From DAXETY01 sp051155755 (GTDB lineage: Bacteria; Desulfobacterota; Desulfobacteria; Desulfobacterales; SG8-13), in NCBI GenBank assembly GCA_051155755.1, contig DAXETY010000041.1, positions 1 to 20,448 on the forward strand: a DNA stretch of 20,448 bases, given 5' to 3'. The notes below the pieces were generated by a model. The model did not search any database. It was not told the origin of the DNA and saw only the letters and a program-made list of their open reading frames with translations. Each line of letters starts with the position of its first letter. Within the stretch, counting starts at the first letter, position 1. Made by a program: the position numbers and the translations under genes. Shown in pieces: positions 14,962 through 20,448 of this stretch.

Positions 14962-15003
14962 CCAACTCGTAACGCGAAACGCGTAACCCGCAACCCGCAA
15001 CCC
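14962..15003. repeat. Heptamer array, inverted copy, x6
   Basis: Six contiguous 7-bp units (ccaactc, gtaacgc, gaaacgc, gtaaccc, gcaaccc, gcaaccc), the reverse complement of the GNGTTGC word. It ends 1 bp before the stop codon of the TPR gene. Confidence 0.83.
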
Positions 15004-15004
15004 G

Positions 15005-16315
15005 TCACGATGCTTTCTCCATCAGCCGGCTCCGCACGACCTGCGCATAGTTGCCGGTGTCGTAGCCGAGGTTAGCGGCTTTTTCAAAATGGTGCCGGGC
15101 CTCTTTCAGACGGTTTTCCGACAGGTAGCGTCTTGCCAGTCGATATCGAAAAAGTCCGTTTTCGGGGGCGATTTCCACGCTCTGACGGCAGAACAGAGTT
15201 GCAATCTCGAAATTTTCTTCCAGCTTGTGATAAATCCAGCCCAGTCCGGAAAGCGCGGTGGCATCATTGGCGTTCAAACGCAACGCTTTTTTATAGGCGG
15301 AGCGTGCCGCCGCTTCCATTCCGAGGGCTTGCAGGCACTCTCCCAGCAGGCAGTGAACCTGGCCGTTTTCCGGCCGCAATACAGATGCATCTTCAAGATA
15401 GGGAAGGGCCTGCTCCGGCGCCTTGTCTTCCAGATAGATTCGGCCGATTTGCAGTTTGGCTTCGAATCGCGCCTCCCGGCCACACTCGGCTTTCTTCAAA
15501 AACTCCAGGGCCATATCGGAGTGGCCCTTCATGCGGTGCACCATGGCAATGTTGTAGGCGGCCAACAGCTCGTTTTTTTTCAGGCGTAATGCGGTTTCAA
15601 ACGAAGCCAGCGCCTGGTCGAAATCCCCCCGGTCTGCGTGGCAAACCCCCAGACTGTTGTGCAGATTGGCGTCTTCGGGGTTGAGCCGCAGCGCCTGCCG
15701 GAATTCGGCTTCGGCTCGATTCAGGTCGCCGGTGTCGTAGTATTTGTCTCCACTGATGTTCAAACTGACTTCATCGAAAACCGTCTGGCTGTTCGGGCCG
15801 AAAAAATGAGCATGTTCAAGGGCCTTGCAGGCATTGGCAAGGATATCGCGCTTGGAATAGTCCAGGGTTGGAAACACCGCGATGCCGATGGTCACGGTGC
15901 AGTTTTCGCCGGCCGCGCAGGCGCGGATCTGCTCTGCCTGGCTCCGGGCTTCGGCGGCGGTTTTCCCGGGCACGAACATGGCCCAGCAACCTTCCGTCAA
16001 TGGGCCCCAGAAGCCGTTCTGCTGCCGGCAACTTCGGTCGAGGCATTGGGTTACCGACTTGGCGGTCTCTGAGGAAGACGTTGACACGTTCGGAGCTTCG
16101 GCGGTGTCGATTTCAACGGCCAACACGCTGAACAGCGGGAATGAATCGATGTGGGCCAGGGCCTGCTCGGTGAAATCTCCAGCGGTGCAGCCGTTTTCTC
16201 GCTGTGTTACGCTTGACCGGACATGTCCGGCGGCCGGTCCGGAACCCGCCTTGGCAAGCATAAAATGGTCTTTTGCAACTCCAGGTCCCGCCGATTGGGA
16301 GGGTTTTGGGGCCAT
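15005..16315 (-). CDS. Degenerate GGDEF-like domain fused to tetratricopeptide repeats
   Basis: A 436-aa soluble protein. Residues about 60-185 resemble a GGDEF domain that has lost its active site: FSVLAVEID corresponds to the first strand and metal-site region, GPLTEGCWAMFVPG stands where GGDEF should be, and CTVTIGIAVFP matches the late conserved strand. Residues about 185-430 are TPR units, for example AEAEFRQALRLNPEDANLHNSLG, cut here to AEAEFRQALRLNPED, and AYKKALRLNANDATALSGLG. The protein thus looks like a non-catalytic sensor or scaffold. The ATG at 16315 lies 2 bp after the selA stop, with AAAGG upstream. The GGDEF relation is my reading of a few motifs; the TPR part is certain. No partner is known. 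Confidence 0.78.
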   Translation of the reverse strand: MAPKPSQSAGPGVAKDHFMLAKAGSGPAAGHVRSSVTQRENGCTAGDFTEQALAHIDSFPLFSVLAVEIDTAEAPNVSTSSSETAKSVTQCLDRSCRQQNGFWGPLTEGCWAMFVPGKTAAEARSQAEQIRACAAGENCTVTIGIAVFPTLDYSKRDILANACKALEHAHFFGPNSQTVFDEVSLNISGDKYYDTGDLNRAEAEFRQALRLNPEDANLHNSLGVCHADRGDFDQALASFETALRLKKNELLAAYNIAMVHRMKGHSDMALEFLKKAECGREARFEAKLQIGRIYLEDKAPEQALPYLEDASVLRPENGQVHCLLGECLQALGMEAAARSAYKKALRLNANDATALSGLGWIYHKLEENFEIATLFCRQSVEIAPENGLFRYRLARRYLSENRLKEARHHFEKAANLGYDTGNYAQVVRSRLMEKAS

Positions 16316-16317
16316 GA

Positions 16318-17739
16318 TCAAACCTTTCCCACCAGGTTGGCAAACGCCTTTTCGATAATGGAGATTTCCGTGTCCTTGATGGTTCGCACATCCATGATAA
16401 ACCGATCCTCTTCGATTCTTCCGATGATCGGGGGGCGGTAGCGGCGCATTTCGTGTTCGATGGTATTGCAGGAAAGGCCTTTCACCCGAATACCGAGACA
16501 CTTGGTCGGCAGTTCCAGCAGCGGCAGGGATCCGCCGCCGGGGCGCGATACGAGGTCGAGGATTTCGATGGACAGGCGATCCGGGGCCAGGGCGGCCAGC
16601 CGCTCGCGTAAGATATCCGCTTTGCGAATCAGGACCGCCATGGGCACGGTCATCATTTGCAGGGTCGGTACGGCCGCCACGGCCTGTTTTTCATCCCGGT
16701 AAAGCCGCAAGGTGCTCTCGAGGGCCGCCAGGGTCATTTTGTCGATTCGCAGCGCTCGATTGATGGGATTTTTCTTGATTTTCTCGATGAAATCCTTTTT
16801 CCCGACAATCAATCCGGCCTGGGGTCCGCCCAGCAGTTTGTCGCCGCTGAAGGTAACGATGTCGACGCCGGCTTTTACCGATTCCTGGACCGTGGGTTCT
16901 TTCGTCATCCCGTAGCGGGAGAAATCGATGAAGGTTCCGCTGCCCAGGTCTTCCATAACCGGAATACCGTGGTTGCGGCCCAACTCGACCAGTTCGCCCA
17001 GGGATACCTCCTTGGTGAATCCGACCACGCTGTAGTTGCTTTTATGGACTTTCAGCAGCAGGGCGGTCTCTGAATCGATGGCGTTTTCATAATCGTGTCG
17101 ATGGGTTCGATTGGTTGTGCCGACCTCGCACAGGCGCCCGCCGCTTTTGGCCATAACATCGGGAATCCGGAATGAACCTCCGATTTCAACGAGTTCCCCC
17201 CGGGAAACAATGACCTTGCGGCCCCTTGCGACGGTGTCCAGTGCCAGCAATACGGCGCCGGCATTGTTGTTGACGACCAGGCCGGCTTCGGCCCCGCTGA
17301 CCTCGCAAAGGATTTCTTCGACAATCGAATAACGGGAACCGCGACGCCCGGCTTCCAGATCGAATTCCAGGTTGGAATAGCTTGCGGAAATCCGGGCGAC
17401 GTTTTCGACGGCTTCTTGAGCCAGCAGGGATCGGCCCAAATTCGTGTGAATGACGATGCCGGTGGCATTGACCACCGATTTCAGTTTCGGCTCCAGAGCC
17501 CGGTCGACCTCGGCATAGATCAGCGGCAAAACCGCCGCACGGTCCAATTGTTCCGCTTTGATCGACGTTCGGGAAGCGAGAATGCTGCCTCGCAGTTCGT
17601 CGAGTACACGCCGAATGCTGCGCGTGAGCAAAGACCGCGGCAAGTCTTCATAGCCGGGTTCTTTTGCAATGGATTCCAGGATTTGATCCACCCCGGGCAG
17701 GCTGCGGAGCAATTCTTTCTGCTGTGTACTGATTTCCAT
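16318..17739 (-). CDS. selA: L-seryl-tRNA(Sec) selenium transferase
   Basis: PLP enzyme that converts seryl-tRNA(Sec) to selenocysteyl-tRNA(Sec) with selenophosphate. The 473-aa length fits the family. Visible motifs are NATGIVIHTNLGRSLL, the glycine-rich GRRGSRY, NNNAGAVLLAL, GELVEIGGSFRIPDV, EVGTTNRTH and FSGDKLLGGPQAG with the PLP lysine Lys301. The ATG at 17739 follows the CheD-HDOD stop by 17 bp, and AGGA lies close to the start. The gene implies that the organism makes selenoproteins; selB, selC and selD are not in this window. It lies in the middle of a three-gene operon with two signalling-type genes. Confidence 0.96.
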   Translation of the reverse strand: MEISTQQKELLRSLPGVDQILESIAKEPGYEDLPRSLLTRSIRRVLDELRGSILASRTSIKAEQLDRAAVLPLIYAEVDRALEPKLKSVVNATGIVIHTNLGRSLLAQEAVENVARISASYSNLEFDLEAGRRGSRYSIVEEILCEVSGAEAGLVVNNNAGAVLLALDTVARGRKVIVSRGELVEIGGSFRIPDVMAKSGGRLCEVGTTNRTHRHDYENAIDSETALLLKVHKSNYSVVGFTKEVSLGELVELGRNHGIPVMEDLGSGTFIDFSRYGMTKEPTVQESVKAGVDIVTFSGDKLLGGPQAGLIVGKKDFIEKIKKNPINRALRIDKMTLAALESTLRLYRDEKQAVAAVPTLQMMTVPMAVLIRKADILRERLAALAPDRLSIEILDLVSRPGGGSLPLLELPTKCLGIRVKGLSCNTIEHEMRRYRPPIIGRIEEDRFIMDVRTIKDTEISIIEKAFANLVGKV

Positions 17740-17756
17740 GATCCTGACGGGCTATG

Positions 17757-19166
17757 TCATGGCCTCGATCCAGCGCCCGGAAATGCGCTCGAGGCATTTA
17801 CGGTGATATTGGATAGCGTTTCCGGCGGTTTTCCCGAAAAATCGATCAGAGAGCGCGTCGGAATCATGTCCACGATAACCGAAAACTGCTCCTTGTGCAA
17901 TCCGATCCGATTCAGGCGTGATTCGAGTAAATTTGTGTCGAGCCGTTCTAATTCCAGTCCGGTTTGAAAGCGCGACATGATCAGGTCCGACAGGTGCACG
18001 ACATGGACCAGTTCCGGAAATCGAATGGCATTTTCCGGCCTGTGATGATGGCAGATCGCTTCCCGCAGCGAATCCGGAAAAGACCATAAAACGGCAAGGG
18101 CATCCCCTACCTGCGTATGGTCGGTCCCGAGCACCTCCATTTCGATCCGAGTAAAATTTTCCTGGCTTTGATTGAGCTTACGGTAAAACAGCGGATAGGC
18201 CGAAGCAATATACTGATCGAGCACCACCTTGCCGATATCGTGCAGAAGCCCGGCAGTGTAAGCCGTCGCCAAAGGCGCTGCGCCGGTGAATCGTGCAACG
18301 CGTTCGGCAGTCGTTGCCGTGCCGACGGCATGGTGAAACAGGCCCCCCATACATAAGGAATATCCGCGCGCCGCGCTGTCGAACAGCGTGCTGACCGCTG
18401 CGGAAATCACGAAGCGCAAAAGCCGATCTTCTCCGAGGTAAGCCAGGGCATGATTCAGGGATTCAATCGGCTGTTTGGGATGAAACAGTGGGGAGTTGCA
18501 CAACTGCAGGGTTCGGGCACAGAGTACCTGGTCTTTTTGAATCTCTGCGGCAATATCGGCTGTTTCCGAATCCCCTTCCTCGATCAGATAGAGTACCTTC
18601 AGCGCAACCTGAGGTATCGGGCGGGTGTGTTCGGTTGCCCGCCGAATTTCTTCTGAACCCGGGGTATGATAATCAAGGCTGCCGATTTGTCTGTCTTCGC
18701 CCACCGGTTCGACGCTGTAATTCCAGTCGCTGCAATCGAGAGACAGGCTGCAGGTGAAAAAGCCGCCGGTTTCATTGTGTTCAACGGCAATGCCTTCCTC
18801 GCTGAGTATCTTATGAGCCACTTCGGCAGTTCGGCCACCGATGTTCAGCATCAGATCAACGTCCTGCAGCGGCCCCACCAATGCGCCACCGGCAAGCACG
18901 GCCCGAAGGTTGTCCGGCGTTGCGCCAGCCTGATACAAGGCCTGAAGAAACCTCGGCATGCCGGTGGCGGCATATCGATCCGGTTGCTCGCAATCATCGC
19001 CCACCGGTTCCGGAAGCAACAGGTGAATCATACCGCCCACTCCGGCGTCGGGGTCGTAGGCCGCTACACCCAGGCAGGTGCCCAGAAAGGCCCGCAGCTT
19101 TACCGGGGCCCGGTTTGTTACAAACGCATATCCTGCCGGAAGAATGGTATACGCCGGATTCGGCAT
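17757..19166 (-). CDS. CheD-like deamidase domain fused to an HDOD domain
   Basis: A 469-aa protein. The N-terminal part (about 10-150) follows the CheD pattern: FLGTCLGVAAYDP with catalytic-type Cys31, GGMIHLLLPEP with His48 (the same 17-residue spacing as CheD), AGGALVGP and, further on, NIGGRTAEVAHKILSEEGI. The Thr of the CheD triad appears replaced by Arg25. The C-terminal part (about 170-395) is an HDOD domain that keeps an HD-like GLLHDIGK motif (His309-Asp310) plus His350 and the HHH at 373-375. CheD deamidates chemoreceptor glutamines; HDOD proteins act in signalling. I chose the ATG at 19166 because the promoter at 19207-19236 would put the transcript start near 19200, and AAAGGA sits 11 bp upstream; the GTG at 19190 has no ribosome-binding site. 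Confidence 0.82.
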   Translation of the reverse strand: MPNPAYTILPAGYAFVTNRAPVKLRAFLGTCLGVAAYDPDAGVGGMIHLLLPEPVGDDCEQPDRYAATGMPRFLQALYQAGATPDNLRAVLAGGALVGPLQDVDLMLNIGGRTAEVAHKILSEEGIAVEHNETGGFFTCSLSLDCSDWNYSVEPVGEDRQIGSLDYHTPGSEEIRRATEHTRPIPQVALKVLYLIEEGDSETADIAAEIQKDQVLCARTLQLCNSPLFHPKQPIESLNHALAYLGEDRLLRFVISAAVSTLFDSAARGYSLCMGGLFHHAVGTATTAERVARFTGAAPLATAYTAGLLHDIGKVVLDQYIASAYPLFYRKLNQSQENFTRIEMEVLGTDHTQVGDALAVLWSFPDSLREAICHHHRPENAIRFPELVHVVHLSDLIMSRFQTGLELERLDTNLLESRLNRIGLHKEQFSVIVDMIPTRSLIDFSGKPPETLSNITVNASSAFPGAGSRP

Positions 19167-19372
19167 CGCGTCTGAAATCCTTTTCCACACCGTTTGGTAA
19201 ATTCACCTTATATCACAAAATCACTTGTTTTTTCAACGGCTTTCTTGCTTCAGGGATTTCCGGCGAGCAAATTGCTTTATGTCGGTAAAATTTTCAGTTA
19301 TGCTTTCATTTTTGGCTGTCAAACCGATTTTTGCTTGAATTTATCCAACAGCAACAGTCACCGGAGGATTGC
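19167..19372. other. Divergent intergenic region between the CheD-HDOD operon and rfbB
   Basis: This 206-bp AT-richer region serves both directions. The minus-strand promoter is clear (19207-19236). On the plus strand only weak candidates are seen for rfbB, such as TTTATG / 17 bp / TATGCT ending near 19310, and TTGGCT / 17 bp / TTGAAT ending near 19340. No repeat or hairpin of note lies here. Confidence 0.5.
19207..19236 (-). promoter_or_regulatory. Sigma-70-type promoter of the CheD-HDOD / selA / TPR operon
   Basis: On the minus strand, -35 TTGAAA (19231-19236), an 18-bp spacer and -10 TATAAG (19207-19212), preceded by TGA as an extended -10. Both hexamers are near consensus. The start of transcription would be near 19200, about 34 nt before the ATG at 19166. 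Confidence 0.65.
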
Positions 19373-20448
19373 ATGCCGATCCGAAATCTATTGGTTACCG
19401 GCGGTTGCGGATTCATCGGCGCAAATTTTATCCGCTATTTGCTGGACAGTGAAGAGAGCGGTTTTCAGGGCCGGATCGTCAATGTGGACAAGTTGACCTA
19501 TGCCGGCAACCTGGAAAACCTGGATGGCTTCGACACAAGACATGCCGCCCGGTATGTATTCGTACAGGCTGATATTTGCGATGAGAACACCATGGCCCGG
19601 GTGTTTCAAGATTTCGATATCGATGCAATCTGCCATTTTGCGGCCGAATCCCACGTCGATCGGTCCATCGTTTCTCCGGATGCGTTTATCCGCACCAACG
19701 TCGTGGGCACGTTCGTTTTGCTCGAGCTGGCCCGCCGCTGCCAGGACCGCCTGAAGCGGTTTCATCATATCAGCACCGACGAAGTCTACGGATCGCTTTC
19801 GAAGGAAGGCTATTTTACCGAAGATACCGCTTACGATCCGAGCAGTCCGTATTCCGCCTCCAAAGCCGGTTCCGATCATCTGGTACGGGCCTACCACCGA
19901 ACCTATGGCCTGTGTGCGACGATTTCCAACTGTTCCAACAATTACGGGCCGTATCAGTTTCCGGAAAAACTCATTCCCCTTACAATACTCAATGCCCTGG
20001 AAGGGCTGCCCTTGCCGGTGTACGGGGACGGGCAACACATACGCGACTGGCTGTATGTGACCGATCACTGTCGGGCGGTCTGGAAGGTGATGCGCTGCGG
20101 ACGGCCGGGTGAAACCTACAATATCGGCGGGCGATGCGAAATGCCGAACATCGAGGTGGTGCGGATGATCTGCGATCTGCTGGACCGCAAGCGGCCGGAC
20201 ACCGCCATCGGACCGCGACATAAACAAATCCGCTTTGTCACAGACCGCCCGGGCCATGATCGCCGTTATGCCATCGACTGCAGCAAACTGGAGCGGGATC
20301 TGCAGTGGCGGCCCCGGGAGACGTTTGCCAGCGGGCTGGAAAAAACCATCGACTGGTATCTGGCCAACCGCACCTGGACCGACCGGGTCCGCAGCGGTGA
20401 TTATCGAAATTGGGTGGAATCGCACTACGGGTTGGCCGAACCGATTGG
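19373..20448 (+). CDS. rfbB: dTDP-glucose 4,6-dehydratase (3' end outside the window)
   Basis: Extended short-chain dehydrogenase that converts dTDP-D-glucose to dTDP-4-keto-6-deoxy-D-glucose on the way to dTDP-L-rhamnose or related O-antigen sugars. 358 codons are visible without a stop, about the usual full length (350-360), so only the last residues can be missing. Motifs are the NAD-binding GGCGFIG (10-16), FAAESHVDRS, the catalytic triad region STDEVYGS (Thr135-Asp136-Glu137), YSASK (Tyr160, Lys164), NNYGPYQFPEKLIP and GDGQHIRDWLYV. The start has GGAGG (19363-19367) 5 bp upstream. It is transcribed away from the CheD-HDOD gene; rfbA, rfbC and rfbD would be expected next. Confidence 0.95.
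   Translation, partial: MPIRNLLVTGGCGFIGANFIRYLLDSEESGFQGRIVNVDKLTYAGNLENLDGFDTRHAARYVFVQADICDENTMARVFQDFDIDAICHFAAESHVDRSIVSPDAFIRTNVVGTFVLLELARRCQDRLKRFHHISTDEVYGSLSKEGYFTEDTAYDPSSPYSASKAGSDHLVRAYHRTYGLCATISNCSNNYGPYQFPEKLIPLTILNALEGLPLPVYGDGQHIRDWLYVTDHCRAVWKVMRCGRPGETYNIGGRCEMPNIEVVRMICDLLDRKRPDTAIGPRHKQIRFVTDRPGHDRRYAIDCSKLERDLQWRPRETFASGLEKTIDWYLANRTWTDRVRSGDYRNWVESHYGLAEPI

Noticed and set aside
19388..20425. Long minus-strand open frame opposite rfbB
   Set aside because: The plus strand carries an intact dTDP-glucose dehydratase with all catalytic motifs; the reverse frame shows none.

Overview
The window is 20.4 kb of GC-rich chromosome from what is most likely a sulfate-reducing Desulfobacterota (Desulfosarcina/Desulfobacteraceae-like). 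This rests on gene content and style: a CobA-HemD fusion next to hemC, selA (a selenocysteine user), an FmdB zinc ribbon, long HDOD and TPR signalling proteins, and heptamer-rich spacers. It is an inference; no rRNA or marker gene is present. I see no transposase, integrase, phage gene, tRNA, rRNA or CRISPR array.

Layout. (1) 1-5217, plus strand: a retrograde-lipid/MCE transport operon mlaE (5' truncated), mlaF, mlaD and a PqiC-like lipoprotein, followed after 23 bp by a membrane-bound class III adenylate cyclase with a dCache-like sensor. (2) 5262-9618, minus strand: a large MscS-family channel overlapped by the end of an orphan family-3 solute-binding lipoprotein gene, then a DUF1207 outer-membrane protein with a possible sigma-54 site. 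(3) 9734-13500, minus strand: the tetrapyrrole/cofactor operon fmdB-hemC-cobA/hemD-moaA, with a good sigma-70-type promoter in front of fmdB. (4) 13501-15004: two gene-poor spacers around gmhA, filled with short tandem arrays of 7, 8 or 9 bp units, GC-rich hairpins and a 48-bp inverted repeat (45/48 identical) carried once in each spacer. (5) 15005-19166, minus strand: a compact operon of a CheD-HDOD fusion, selA and a degenerate-GGDEF/TPR protein, driven by a near-consensus promoter. (6) 19373-20448, plus strand: rfbB/rmlB (dTDP-glucose 4,6-dehydratase), truncated by the window end.

How the genes work together. The mla genes, the DUF1207 outer-membrane protein, gmhA and rfbB all concern the outer membrane or LPS. 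The hem/cob genes make uroporphyrinogen III and precorrin-2, the branch point to siroheme, cobalamin and, in sulfate reducers, heme through the siroheme route. moaA starts molybdopterin synthesis and selA charges tRNA-Sec; both could serve Mo/W- and selenium-dependent enzymes such as formate dehydrogenase. The least explained items are the tandem-word spacers around gmhA and the CheD-HDOD / SelA / pseudo-GGDEF-TPR operon. I found no convincing intrinsic terminator with a U-tract.
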